A stretch of DNA of 64,000 nucleotides from Paramagnetospirillum magnetotacticum MS-1 (GTDB taxonomy: Bacteria > Pseudomonadota > Alphaproteobacteria > Rhodospirillales > Magnetospirillaceae). The position numbers and the translations under genes are program-made. The stretch lies in the NCBI RefSeq assembly GCF_000829825.1, contig NZ_JXSL01000020.1:186001-250000 (forward strand). The letters run 5' to 3'. Position 1 is the first letter of the stretch. Every line of letters begins with the position of its first letter. Below are positions 7,679-17,472 of the stretch, in pieces. The notes beneath the pieces were generated by a model. The model made no database searches and was not told where the DNA came from. It saw nothing but the letters and a program-made list of their open reading frames with translations.

Positions 7679-9274
7679 GTGCAGGTCATCGACGCGGTCA
7701 AACTGCAGCGCAACATCATCTTGTACGCAGTGTTGGCCATGGCCGTCGTGGGATTGGGGGTGGCCACGGCCTCCATCATTCCGCTGCATCGCCAGATGGT
7801 CCGCTCGGCGGATCTGGCTTTGGAGCACGGCCTGGATCTTCAGGTCGCCGCCATGCGCGAGTCCCTGGACCGCATGGGCGACATGGCCCGGCAGGTGACC
7901 AGCCGCAGCGTCATCCGCGATGCCCTGGCCAATTATAACCGTGGCGCCATGGGCCTGGACAAGCTTCAGGCCTTTAGCGCCGACAAGCTGGCCGATTCCA
8001 TGAAGCTGTCGCGTGACATGCAGGGCATATTGCGTGTCGGCCGCGATTATCAGCCCCTGGTCTTTGTGGGCAAGGCCATTCCGCCAGTTCTGTGGTCGCC
8101 GGAAAAGGGCGAGCCTCCGGCCCTGGGCGCCCCCAGGCTGATCGATGGGCGCTGGATGATGTTGGCCTCGGCTCCGATCATGGGTCGCGATGGCGTGCGT
8201 GAAGGTCATGACCTGCTGCTGTTCGATGCCCAGGGCTTGCGCGCCAGTGTGGCGGATGTCGAGACGCTGGGCCGCACCGGTGAAATCATTCTGGGGCGCA
8301 TGGGCACGGCCGGGGCCGAAGTGTTCTTTCCCCGCCGAGACGGCGCGGCATCCGTCGACGAAGAGGTGACGGAGGCCTTCTCCAAGGCCGGGGCCGACCC
8401 CGAGCCTTTGTATCTGACACGGCCCGGCGGTGTCCCGGACGTGGTCTTGGCCCAGCGCCTGCCCGGTACCGACTGGATCGTGGTCGTGCGCCAGGAATTG
8501 GCCGAATTGCACAGTAATATCGACCAGTTGGTCCTGTCCGTGGTTCTGGGCGCCCTGGTGCTGGTCGGTTTCGGCATCGCCGGTTTCGTGCTGATCCTGC
8601 GGCCGCTGACCGGGCGGATGCTGGTCCATACCGGCGATCTCAAACGGCAGATCAAGAGCGGCGAACTGGCGCAGCTGGCGCTGGAACGCGCCCTGGAGGG
8701 GACCATCGAGGCGGTGGCCTCCACCATCGAGGTGCGTGATCCCTATACCGCTGGCCATCAGCGCCGGGTCGCCGAGATCGCCGTGGCCATCGGCCGGAGA
8801 ATGGGACTGTCCGAGGAGCAGCTCAAGGGACTGAGGGTGGCCGGGACCATTCACGACATCGGCAAGATCGGAGTTCCCGCCGAGATGCTGACCCGTCCGG
8901 GCCGTCTGTCACCCATCGAATTCGATATCATCCGCAATCATTCCGCCGATGGCTGCGAGATTCTCAACGGCGTGGATTTTCCCTGGCCCATCGCCGACAT
9001 GGTGCGTCATCACCACGAGCGCATGGACGGCAGCGGCTATCCCGACGGGCTGAAGGGGGACCAAATCCTTCTCGAAGCCCGTATCCTGGCCGTGGCCGAC
9101 GTGGTCGAGGCCATTGCCTCCGACCGTCCCTATCGCGCGGCCCTGGGCCTGGAGGCCGCCATGCGCGAGATCATCACGCACCGGGGCAGCAGCTTCGACG
9201 CCGAGGTGGTGGACGCCTGCCGGGCACTGGTGGCCGAGGGGCAATTGCCGCTGGGGCGGCCCACCATTCAATAA
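7679..9274 (+). CDS. Membrane-bound HD-GYP domain c-di-GMP phosphodiesterase
   Basis: 531 residues. TM1 at about 14-36 (IILYAVLAMAVVGLGVATA), a periplasmic sensory region of about 240 residues without a recognised fold, TM2 near 283-307, and a linker helix leading to a complete HD-GYP domain. Catalytic motifs are intact: HQRRVAEIA, HDIGK, RNHSADG, HHERMDGSGYPDGL, and ARILAVADVVEAI. It should hydrolyse c-di-GMP. The GTG start at 7679 has TGAGGG 9 nt upstream. A perfect DNR-type palindrome lies between the promoter region and this site. The 3' end converges on nirS. Confidence 0.93.
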   Translation: MQVIDAVKLQRNIILYAVLAMAVVGLGVATASIIPLHRQMVRSADLALEHGLDLQVAAMRESLDRMGDMARQVTSRSVIRDALANYNRGAMGLDKLQAFSADKLADSMKLSRDMQGILRVGRDYQPLVFVGKAIPPVLWSPEKGEPPALGAPRLIDGRWMMLASAPIMGRDGVREGHDLLLFDAQGLRASVADVETLGRTGEIILGRMGTAGAEVFFPRRDGAASVDEEVTEAFSKAGADPEPLYLTRPGGVPDVVLAQRLPGTDWIVVVRQELAELHSNIDQLVLSVVLGALVLVGFGIAGFVLILRPLTGRMLVHTGDLKRQIKSGELAQLALERALEGTIEAVASTIEVRDPYTAGHQRRVAEIAVAIGRRMGLSEEQLKGLRVAGTIHDIGKIGVPAEMLTRPGRLSPIEFDIIRNHSADGCEILNGVDFPWPIADMVRHHHERMDGSGYPDGLKGDQILLEARILAVADVVEAIASDRPYRAALGLEAAMREIITHRGSSFDAEVVDACRALVAEGQLPLGRPTIQ

Positions 9275-9297
9275 TCGTCAGCGATCACACTTAGTCG

Positions 9298-9331
9298 AAA
9301 AAAATCCCCGGGAACCATGCGATTCCCGGGG
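9298..9331 (-). terminator. Rho-independent terminator of nirS
   Basis: CCCCGGGAA (9306-9314) pairs with TTCCCGGGG (9323-9331) around an 8-nt loop. On the minus strand the stem is followed by seven T (complement of A 9298-9304). There is no T tract on the plus strand, so it serves nirS. Confidence 0.9.
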
Positions 9332-9357
9332 CGTAGGGTGGAGTTTGAAGGGGTCTC

Positions 9358-11004
<1,647 letters not shown>

Positions 11005-11088
11005 CTACACCCTTGGCCAAAAACCCGTCGGACGGTGGCCAGAGCACGAAATGTCGGGGGAGAATGGCTCTGGCGTGCGGGGCGGGAT

Positions 11089-11102
11089 GTGACCTTCGTC
11101 AA
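11089..11102 (-). promoter_or_regulatory. FNR/DNR-type box upstream of nirS
   Basis: On the minus strand this reads TTGAC-GAAG-GTCAC, one mismatch from the NNR/DNR palindrome. Its centre is about 115 nt before the nirS ATG, leaving room for a promoter with the box near -41.5. Nitric-oxide or low-oxygen activation of nirS from such boxes is established in other denitrifiers. Confidence 0.7.
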
Positions 11103-11139
11103 ATTCCGTCATGGAAAGTCCCGAGGCCCTGCCAAAGGA

Positions 11140-11982
11140 CTATCCATTACGATTGGTAGCCGCTTCGATGCAGGCGCGGCGCAACCGGTTCACGTCGTCG
11201 ATGCGGATGGAATTGCCGGTGGTATGCACGCCCAGCACCCGCAGCCGTCCCAGGACGCGCGACAGGCTTTCCCTGCGGATTCCCACCCGGCTGGCCAGGA
11301 CTTCCTTGTTGAAGGGCAATTGCACATCGACCCGGCCCTGGGTGGCCGGAGTCTGAGCCAGGAGGAATTCAGCCACCCTTTGCCAGGGCGTCAGTTCCTT
11401 CAGGTCGGAAATCTCGGCGGCCAGGCGGCGGTTCCACTTCACCAGGGCGGCCAACATGCGATAGGCCAGGGCGTGGTCCGAGTGCAGGGTATAGAGAAAG
11501 GCGCGCCGTCCCACCCGGATCAGGGTGGCGTCCTCGATGACCTCGGCATGCAGCGGAAAACGTCCGGTGGACAGCATGGCGGCCTCGGCGAAGGAGGTGC
11601 CGGGTCCAAAGATTTCCACGATGCTTTCCCGCCCATCCTGGGTCAGGGCGAACAGCTTCACCGCGCCGTCGAGTACGATATAGAAGCAGTCGGCCTCGTC
11701 ACCGGCGCCGAACAGCAAGGTGCTGCGGCGGCGCAAGATGGTGGCCGAATCGGCCAAGAGGCGGTTCAGCACCTGGGGCAGGATGCCGTCGAACAGCGGC
11801 AAAGCCGCCACCACGTCCTGGGCCTCGCGCGAGCCCTTGAAGATCCGCTGCGGCGTGGACAAGGTGCGGTCGCAATCCGCTGTCGGACCTTCGCAGGACG
11901 GGCGGCATGGGCACGAAACCGGCCCGCCCGATCCCTTAGGGTCCTGTGATCCGCTAGGCGGTGAACGCAGCGCAGTCGCCAT
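11140..11982 (-). CDS. Crp/Fnr-family transcription regulator
   Basis: 280 residues if it starts at ATG 11982. A cyclic-nucleotide-type sensor fold (VVAALPLFDGI, FYIVLDGAVKLFAL, EIFGPGTSFAEAAML), a long dimer helix, and a C-terminal HTH with PFNKEVLASRVGIRRESLSRVLGRLR. The E-SLSR recognition helix is that of FNR/DNR proteins reading TTGAC/TTGAT sites. The first 50 residues are Ser/Pro/Gly-rich with four Cys (24, 26, 30, 37) and overlap the end of the upstream regulator by 29 nt. The true start may be later, since no strong ribosome site is seen. Its place between nirS and the nir operon makes it a strong candidate controller of denitrification (DNR-like). Confidence 0.88.
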   Translation of the reverse strand: MATALRSPPSGSQDPKGSGGPVSCPCRPSCEGPTADCDRTLSTPQRIFKGSREAQDVVAALPLFDGILPQVLNRLLADSATILRRRSTLLFGAGDEADCFYIVLDGAVKLFALTQDGRESIVEIFGPGTSFAEAAMLSTGRFPLHAEVIEDATLIRVGRRAFLYTLHSDHALAYRMLAALVKWNRRLAAEISDLKELTPWQRVAEFLLAQTPATQGRVDVQLPFNKEVLASRVGIRRESLSRVLGRLRVLGVHTTGNSIRIDDVNRLRRACIEAATNRNG

Positions 11983-12634
11983 AGATCCTCAACTCCGTCA
12001 CATCGGCGATTTCGACCTTGTCGGTGCGGCTGGCCACCACACCCTTGTCCCGCAGTTTGGCGAAGGCCCGCGACAGGGTTGCCGGGTCCATGCCTAAATG
12101 ATCGGCCAGATGCCGTTTTTCATAAGGCAGCCGGACCACCGCCCGGCCCGTGGCGTCACCGGCCAGGGCCAGCAGATAGCTGGCCAGGCGTTCGGCGGTG
12201 GATTGCATCTTCAATTCGGTGATTTCGCGCACCTGTTCGCGCAGATGGCCCGCCATGGCCGAGATCATGACGATGGCGACCTCGAAATGGCTTTCCAGAT
12301 AGGCCATCAGTTTGCCCGCGGGCAGGGCGATCAGACTCACCGATCCGGCGGCGCGTGCTGTCGCCGCATGGGGCATTCCGGTCAGCACCGCTTCCTCGCC
12401 CACCGTATCTCCGGCCGTCAGCCGGAACTGAGGCGAGGCGCCGGGCGGCTGGATGAGGATTTCGCCTTCCAGCAACAGGAACAGAAACTCGGCAGCCGCG
12501 CCCTCGGCGAACACTTCGGCGCCGTCGGGCAGGACCTGCGCCAGATGGCCTTCCAGCAAGGTGGCGGCATCTGCGGCGGGAACCGCCGAGAACAACCGGC
12601 TTCGCCTTAGTGCGCACAAGTTTTCGGATTGCAT
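11954..12634 (-). CDS. Second Crp/Fnr-family transcription regulator
   Basis: 226 residues. Sensor domain (LFSAVPAADAATLLEG, FLFLLLEGEILIQPPG, LTAGDTVGEEAVLTGMP), dimer helix (REITELKMQSTAERLASYLL) and HTH (PYEKRHLADHLGMDPATLSRAFAKLRDKG). The recognition helix has ATLSR, lacking the Glu of the FNR class, so its site may differ from TTGAT/TTGAC. ATG 12634 is preferred over ATG 12691 because CCTCCC at 12639-12644 gives a close GGGAGG site. The tandem Crp/Fnr gene follows with a 29-nt overlap. An FNR-like box lies about 88 nt upstream. It is divergent from the nir operon. Confidence 0.88.
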   Translation of the reverse strand: MQSENLCALRRSRLFSAVPAADAATLLEGHLAQVLPDGAEVFAEGAAAEFLFLLLEGEILIQPPGASPQFRLTAGDTVGEEAVLTGMPHAATARAAGSVSLIALPAGKLMAYLESHFEVAIVMISAMAGHLREQVREITELKMQSTAERLASYLLALAGDATGRAVVRLPYEKRHLADHLGMDPATLSRAFAKLRDKGVVASRTDKVEIADVTELRIYGDCAAFTA

Positions 12635-12715
12635 CGCCCCTCCCGCAGCCTGCGGAGCCTCGCCCCGATCGTCCCCAAGCTTCCTTATCATCGCTCCAAT
12701 ATGATTGGGCGCGAC

Positions 12716-12729
12716 TTGACCTTGGTTAA
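12716..12729. promoter_or_regulatory. FNR-like box TTGAC-N4-GTTAA
   Basis: TTGAC-CTTG-GTTAA, near-palindromic with 4-nt spacing. The centre lies about 88 nt before ATG 12634 of the second Crp/Fnr gene, a position suited to its regulation or autoregulation. Confidence 0.55.
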
Positions 12730-12814
12730 GTGAGCGGGGCGTGATGGGCTTGGTTTTGAAGTAATAGACTTAAGTATAGCTATGGTTTTTAGGTACCAGT
12801 GAATCCTGGGTAAA

Positions 12815-12828
12815 TTGATCAAAATCAC
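12815..12828. promoter_or_regulatory. FNR box TTGAT-N4-ATCAC upstream of the nir operon
   Basis: TTGAT-CAAA-ATCAC differs by one base from the FNR consensus TTGAT-N4-ATCAA. Its centre lies about 145 nt before the nirT-like ATG. It is the best activator site for the ten-gene operon. Confidence 0.68.
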
Positions 12829-12966
12829 GTCGATGACCGTGGCCGCTGATTACTCTGTTCCACATTCCGGAGCCCGCGCAGGCCTTCGGGAGGGTGCCCG
12901 CCGAGTGCGGGCTGGAGCGCGCGCGGGCCAGACCGGATTGGAACGTCCGGGACGCTGGGGAGCGCA

Positions 12967-14604
12967 ATGGCTACTGAATCCTTTCTCGGGAAACTGCTGA
13001 GAATGAAAATCCTGGGCGCCTCCGTCTTCGGCGCGGCGGTGATTTTTGTCGGCGGCATCATGTTCTGGGGCGCCTTCAACACGGCGATGGAAGCCACCAA
13101 CACGCTTGGCTTTTGCATCAACTGCCACGAGATGAAGGACAACGTCTATCAGGAGTATGTCAAAACCATCCACTACACCAATCGCTCTGGTGTGCGGGCG
13201 GCATGCTCGGACTGCCACGTTCCCAAGGACTGGGTTCACAAATTCGTCCGAAAGATTCAGGCCAGCGGCGAGGTCTTCCATTGGCTGATGGGCTCGGTCA
13301 ACACGCCGGAGAAGTTCGACGCCAAGCGTTTCCAACTGGCAAAGCGCGTCTGGGCCACCATGAAGAGCACGGATTCGCGCGAATGCCGTAACTGCCATGC
13401 CTTCGACCAGATGAATCCGGCCATGCAGAAGCAGCGCGCCAGAAAGCAGCACGAGAACGCCCAGGCCGAGGGCGGTACCTGCATCGACTGCCACAAGGGC
13501 ATCGCCCACAAGCCCGTCCATCAACTTCTCGAGCAGGAGGAAGAGCAAAAGGCCGCCGAGGAGGCCAAGAAGAAGGCCGCCGCTCCGGCTGCCGCTCCGG
13601 CTCCGGCCTCTGCCGCAGCGGCTCCGACCGCCGCCCCGGTTGCCGGTGGCGCCGCGCTGCCGCCCGTTACGGCCAAGGCCGTGGACTGGAGCAAGGTGGC
13701 CGAAACCAAGTCAGTGCTGTTCTATCCCGGCCAGACCGCCATGGAGTGGATTTTGACAGGCACCGATCACGGCGGCACCCGCGCCTTCAAGAAGGGCGAC
13801 CGCTGCTTCGAGTGCCACAGCAACGAGACCGCCGATATGGGCGCCAAGATGGCGTCCGGCTCCAAGGCGGAAAAGACCCCCATTCCCGGCAAACGCCCCG
13901 CCATTCCGCTGTCCGTCAAGGCGGCCTATGACGCGGACAACCTCTATCTGCGCCTGGAATTCCCCGCCGGTCCTCACAACGACGTCCCCTTCGCCAAGGG
14001 CGGCAAGCTTGATCCCGAAAACGAGGTCAAGGTGGCCATGATGATCGACAACGGCAAGGTGGACATGGCGGGCCGCTCGGGCTGCTGGACCACCTGCCAT
14101 TCCGATGCCCGCGACATGCCGACCGCTCCGGCGGCCGGGGCGCTGGCTGGCGCCAAGGGCATCGACACCTCCCACGGCTATGTCACCAAATATGTGCCGG
14201 AAAGCCGCACTCAGTTCGACACCACCAAGCGCGACAACTGGGACAAGGTGAAGCCCCAGGCCGAGCTGGATGCCCTGCTGGCCGCGGGCACCTTCCTCGA
14301 CCTTACCCGCTGGAAGTCTTCAGGCGCCTCGGAACAGGGCTATGTCCTGGCCGAACGTGTGCTCAAGCCCGCCAACGATGTGGCCTATACCGGCAAGAAG
14401 GAAGGCGACAACTGGGTGGTTACCATGGTCCGGCGTCTCAAGGCGAACCAGCCGGGACAGGTCAATCTGACCCCTGGTCAGGCCTATGGCGTTGGCTTCG
14501 CCATCCATGACGATTTCACCAATGGCCGTTTCCATCACGTCTCGGTGGATCTGAAGCTGGGTCTGGACGCCGAAGGGGAAATCAAGGCAGTCAAGCTGCC
14601 TTAA
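12967..14604 (+). CDS. nirT: NapC/NirT-type multiheme cytochrome fused to an ethylbenzene-dehydrogenase-like heme domain
   Basis: 545 residues, against about 200 for ordinary NirT. Residues 1-185 are a NapC/NirT quinol oxidase: membrane anchor at about 14-36, and CxxCH at 50-54, 80-84, 140-144 and 172-176. An Ala/Pro-rich linker (190-230) leads to a second part with CFECH at 280-284, CWTTCH (a CX3CH site) at 373-378, and beta-rich sequence (LSVKAAYDADNLYLRLEF; GYGVGFAIHDD-like end) resembling the PF09459 heme domain of DMSO-reductase gamma subunits. It should carry electrons from quinol to periplasmic acceptors such as NirS. First gene of the nir operon, 17 nt before the cupredoxin. The symbol applies to the N-terminal half only. 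Confidence 0.88.
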   Translation: MATESFLGKLLRMKILGASVFGAAVIFVGGIMFWGAFNTAMEATNTLGFCINCHEMKDNVYQEYVKTIHYTNRSGVRAACSDCHVPKDWVHKFVRKIQASGEVFHWLMGSVNTPEKFDAKRFQLAKRVWATMKSTDSRECRNCHAFDQMNPAMQKQRARKQHENAQAEGGTCIDCHKGIAHKPVHQLLEQEEEQKAAEEAKKKAAAPAAAPAPASAAAAPTAAPVAGGAALPPVTAKAVDWSKVAETKSVLFYPGQTAMEWILTGTDHGGTRAFKKGDRCFECHSNETADMGAKMASGSKAEKTPIPGKRPAIPLSVKAAYDADNLYLRLEFPAGPHNDVPFAKGGKLDPENEVKVAMMIDNGKVDMAGRSGCWTTCHSDARDMPTAPAAGALAGAKGIDTSHGYVTKYVPESRTQFDTTKRDNWDKVKPQAELDALLAAGTFLDLTRWKSSGASEQGYVLAERVLKPANDVAYTGKKEGDNWVVTMVRRLKANQPGQVNLTPGQAYGVGFAIHDDFTNGRFHHVSVDLKLGLDAEGEIKAVKLP

Positions 14605-14620
14605 GCCGAGGGGAGGTCTC

Positions 14621-14944
14621 ATGCGCCCAATCGCGTTATTCCTCGCCGTCCTGTCGTTCGCCGTCGCCGCTTTGGCGGCGGCGGACGAGAGCCACCGGGT
14701 CAGCATGGACAAGAACCTGTTCACGCCCAAGCTGCTCCGCGTCAAGCCGGGCGCCACGGTGGAATGGGTCAACGACGAAAAGCGCACCAGCCATTCGGTG
14801 TTCTTCGAAAGCGAAAAGCTGGCCGAGTCCCAGAGGCTGTTTCCGGGAGAAAGCTGGAAACGGACCTTCGACAAGCCGGGCTCCTACCCCTATCGCTGCG
14901 GACCGCATCCCGAGATGGTCGGGATCATCGAGGTGGCCCCATGA
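14621..14944 (+). CDS. Periplasmic cupredoxin (small blue copper protein)
   Basis: 107 residues. Signal peptide (ALFLAVLSFAVAALAAADE), then a plastocyanin-like fold. Copper ligands are visible: His in TSHSVFF and the C-terminal set C-G-P-H-P-E-M (Cys, His, Met). The AGGTC region before ATG 14621 carries GGGGAGG. Its position between a quinol-oxidising multiheme protein and the nir cytochrome suggests an electron shuttle to NirS, as azurin or pseudoazurin does elsewhere (inference). It is shorter than pseudoazurin. Confidence 0.88.
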   Translation: MRPIALFLAVLSFAVAALAAADESHRVSMDKNLFTPKLLRVKPGATVEWVNDEKRTSHSVFFESEKLAESQRLFPGESWKRTFDKPGSYPYRCGPHPEMVGIIEVAP

Positions 14945-15035
14945 CGAATGACCACGGGCCATTCTCTTGCTCAACGTCAAGCCACTGCGAAGCGGGGAGT
15001 GCTATTTCTCGGCCAGCCTGGGGGAGAGCTCGAGA

Positions 15036-15350
15036 ATGCGGGTGCTTGGCGCGATAACCGGTGCGGTGGTGCTGGCGGCCTGGCCAGCCGGAGCAGAGCT
15101 CGCGCCCGAGCGTCAGGCCCGGCTGAGGGATATGGTCGCCCAGGATTGCGGATCGTGCCACGGCATGACCCGCCAGGGTGGGCTGGGCTCGCCCCTGCTG
15201 CAAGACGACATGGTCAAGCTGTCGGCGGAATCGGTGGTCCATACCATTCTGGAAGGCCGCCCCGGCACCCCCATGCCGCCGTGGAAGACCATGCTGAGCC
15301 GTGACGATGCCGCCTGGATCGCCGCCTATCTGATGGGAGAGGTGAAATGA
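15036..15350 (+). CDS. nirC: Monoheme cytochrome c, NirC-like
   Basis: 104 residues. Signal peptide (RVLGAITGAVVLAAWPAGAELA), a single CGSCH heme site and an axial Met in GTPMPPWK; SRDDAAWIAAYLMGE is the usual C-terminal helix. NirC proteins donate electrons to NirS or take part in heme d1 formation. ATG 15036 is preferred over an in-frame upstream start because it alone gives a proper signal peptide. It overlaps nirF by 4 nt (ATGA 15347-15350). NirC assignment rests on position and size. Confidence 0.82.
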   Translation: MRVLGAITGAVVLAAWPAGAELAPERQARLRDMVAQDCGSCHGMTRQGGLGSPLLQDDMVKLSAESVVHTILEGRPGTPMPPWKTMLSRDDAAWIAAYLMGEVK

Positions 15351-16513
15351 CGCGCGTGTTTGCGGTCTGTCTGACCCTTGCCCTGCTGGCCGGGTGTACG
15401 CCCGCGCTTCGCGGCACCGGCGATCTGGGGCTGGTGGTGGAACGCGCCGATGGCCGCCTGATGGTGGTGGAGACGACCGGCAATACCAAGCTGGCCTCGG
15501 TTTCCGGGCTGGGTGATCTGTCCCACGCCGCTTTGGTCTATTCCCGCGACCAGCGCTTCGCCTTCGTCTTTGGCCGCGACGGCGGATTGACCAAGGTGGA
15601 TGTGCTGACCGGCTCCATAGCTGGCCGGGTCATGCAATCAGGCAATTCCATCGGCGGGGCCATCTCCCAGGACGGAACCCTGGTGGCGGTGGCCAATTAC
15701 ACGCCGGGCGGCATCAAGGTGTTTGACAGCGGAACCCTGGAACAGGTGGCCGATATTCCCGCCATGGGCGCCGACGGCAAGCCCAGCAAGGTGATCGGCA
15801 TCGCTGACCTTTCGGGCAAGCGCTTCATCTATACCCTCTATGACGCGGGCGAGATCTGGATCGCCGATCTGGCCGATCTCAAATCGCCAAGGCTCACCAA
15901 GTACACCAATATCGGCAGGCTGCCCTATGACGCGCTGATCACCGGCGATGGGCGCTGGTATCTGGCCGGGCTGTTTGGCGAGGACGGCATCGCGCTTCTC
16001 GATCTGTGGAATCCGGGCAAGGGCGTGCGGCGCATCCTCGATCATTACGGCAAGGGTAAAGAGGCTCTCCCGGTCTACAAGATGCCCCATCTGCGCGGCT
16101 GGGCGGCGGCTGGCGACGAAATCTGGCTGCCCGCCATCGGCCATCATCAGGTGCTGGTGGTGGACAAGGGCACCTGGACGGAAAAAACCCGTATCGACGT
16201 GGCGGGCCAGCCGGTCTTCGCCATGGCGCGGCCCGATGGCCGCCAGGTCTGGGTGAACTTCGCCCTGCCCGATTACTCTAAGGTCCAGGTGATCGACACC
16301 CAGACCAAAACGGTGATCAAGACCCTGGAACCGGGTCTGGCCATCCTGCACATGGAATTCACGCCGAAGGGCGAGCGGGTTTGGCTGTCGGCGCGCGACT
16401 CCGACAAGGTGGTGGTCTACGACACCGAGACCCTGGAGCCGGTGGCGGAACTGCCCGCCGCCAAGCCCAGCGGCATCTTTTTCACCAACCGCGCTCACAA
16501 GACGGGGCTGTAG
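15347..16513 (+). CDS. nirF: NirF, heme d1 biosynthesis lipoprotein
   Basis: 388 residues. Lipoprotein signal with lipobox LLAGC (Cys 17), then a d1-type beta-propeller related to NirS and NirN (VYSRDQRFAFVFGRDGG, AISQDGTLVAVANYTPGG, GERVWLSARDSDKVVVYD). In other denitrifiers NirF acts late in heme d1 synthesis in the periplasm. Conserved His in MPHLRGWA and AIGHHQV. Coupled to nirC by a 4-nt overlap; nirD follows 2 nt after the stop. Confidence 0.95.
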   Translation: MTRVFAVCLTLALLAGCTPALRGTGDLGLVVERADGRLMVVETTGNTKLASVSGLGDLSHAALVYSRDQRFAFVFGRDGGLTKVDVLTGSIAGRVMQSGNSIGGAISQDGTLVAVANYTPGGIKVFDSGTLEQVADIPAMGADGKPSKVIGIADLSGKRFIYTLYDAGEIWIADLADLKSPRLTKYTNIGRLPYDALITGDGRWYLAGLFGEDGIALLDLWNPGKGVRRILDHYGKGKEALPVYKMPHLRGWAAAGDEIWLPAIGHHQVLVVDKGTWTEKTRIDVAGQPVFAMARPDGRQVWVNFALPDYSKVQVIDTQTKTVIKTLEPGLAILHMEFTPKGERVWLSARDSDKVVVYDTETLEPVAELPAAKPSGIFFTNRAHKTGL

Positions 16514-16515
16514 CC

Positions 16516-16965
16516 ATGGATCAACTCGATCAGCGTCTTTTGAATGAGTTCCAGCAGGACTTCCCCCTGGCGACGCGTCCCTATGCCGTTCTGGGCGAGC
16601 GTCTGGGCCTGGGCGAGGACGAGGTGATGGATCGCCTCGCCCGGCTTTCGCGCGGCGGCTCCATCAGCCGGGTGGGCGCGGTGTTCAAGCCCCATGCGGT
16701 GGGCGGGTCCACCCTGGCCGCCATGGCGGTGCCCGAGGACCGGCTCGACGAGGTGGCCGATCTGGTCAGTTCCTTTTCCGAGGTCAACCACAATTACCAG
16801 CGCGAGCACCGTCTGAACCTGTGGTTCGTGGTCACGGCGACCAGCCAGCAGCGGGTGGCCGAGGTGCTGGCCGAGATTTCGGCCCGCGCCGGACTTCAGG
16901 TCCTCGACCTGCCCTTGCTGGAGCATTTCCACATCGATCTGGGGTTTGATCTCAAATGGACTTGA
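16516..16965 (+). CDS. nirD: NirD, siroheme decarboxylase subunit
   Basis: 149 residues. Lrp/AsnC-like protein of the NirDLGH set, which decarboxylates siroheme to didecarboxysiroheme on the way to heme d1. Winged-helix N-terminus (LDQRLLNEFQQDFPL, LGLGEDEVMDRLARLS) and RAM-like C-terminal half (EVNHNYQREHRLNLWFV). The NYxREH motif carries the active-site His. Starts 2 nt after nirF and overlaps nirL by 10 nt. Distinguished from NirG only by order and detail. Confidence 0.92.
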   Translation: MDQLDQRLLNEFQQDFPLATRPYAVLGERLGLGEDEVMDRLARLSRGGSISRVGAVFKPHAVGGSTLAAMAVPEDRLDEVADLVSSFSEVNHNYQREHRLNLWFVVTATSQQRVAEVLAEISARAGLQVLDLPLLEHFHIDLGFDLKWT

Positions 16966-17462
16966 GCGACACCGATCTCGCCCTGGTCTCGGTTCTGGCC
17001 CAGGGCTTGCCCATGGTCTCCCATCCCTATCGGGCGGTGGGCGCGCAATTGGGGCTGGACGAGGCCCAGGTGATGGCGCGGATCCAGGCCATGCGCGATA
17101 GCGGGGTGATCCGCCGTTTTGGAATCATCGTCCGCCATCATGAGCTGGGCTTTAAGGCCAACGCCATGTCGGTATGGAGCATCCCCGACGAGGAAGTAGG
17201 CAAGGTGGGGCGTCTGCTGGGCGATGCGCCCGAGGTGACCTTGTGCTATCGCCGTCCGCCCCGGCTTCCCCTGTGGCCCTATAATCTGTTCTGCATGATC
17301 CACGGGCGCGACCGGGCGGAGGTGGAAGAGACCATCGGCGCGTTGAACCGCCGTTTCGTGTTGGGCGCCTATCCCCATGCGGTGCTGTTCTCGACCCGGC
17401 GCTTCAAGCAGACCGGGGCGCGCTATGGCCGTCCCATCCATCAGGCCGCGGCGGCGGAATAG
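16956..17462 (+). CDS. nirL: NirL, siroheme decarboxylase subunit
   Basis: 168 residues, longer than NirD as expected for the L/H type. HTH part (LVSVLAQGLPMVSHPY, LDEAQVMARIQAMRDSGVIRRFG) and second half VTLCYRRPPRLPLWPYNLFCMIHGRD, with the CYxRP motif typical of L/H subunits. Forms a heteromeric complex with NirD in related systems. Start overlaps nirD by 10 nt. Confidence 0.92.
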   Translation: MDLSDTDLALVSVLAQGLPMVSHPYRAVGAQLGLDEAQVMARIQAMRDSGVIRRFGIIVRHHELGFKANAMSVWSIPDEEVGKVGRLLGDAPEVTLCYRRPPRLPLWPYNLFCMIHGRDRAEVEETIGALNRRFVLGAYPHAVLFSTRRFKQTGARYGRPIHQAAAAE

Positions 17463-17472
17463 GAGGGCGGGT

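Larger units (their letters stand above)
12635..12966. other. Divergent control region of the nir operon
   Basis: 332 bases between the Crp/Fnr gene (minus) and the nirT-like gene (plus). It contains two FNR-type boxes, described separately, and AT-rich sequence at about 12760-12830. No small gene is supported. The transcripts for both directions must start here. Confidence 0.7.

Noticed and set aside
7673-8854. Minus-strand frame opposite the HD-GYP gene
   Set aside because: Gln/His/Gly-rich shadow; the plus strand carries intact HD-GYP motifs.
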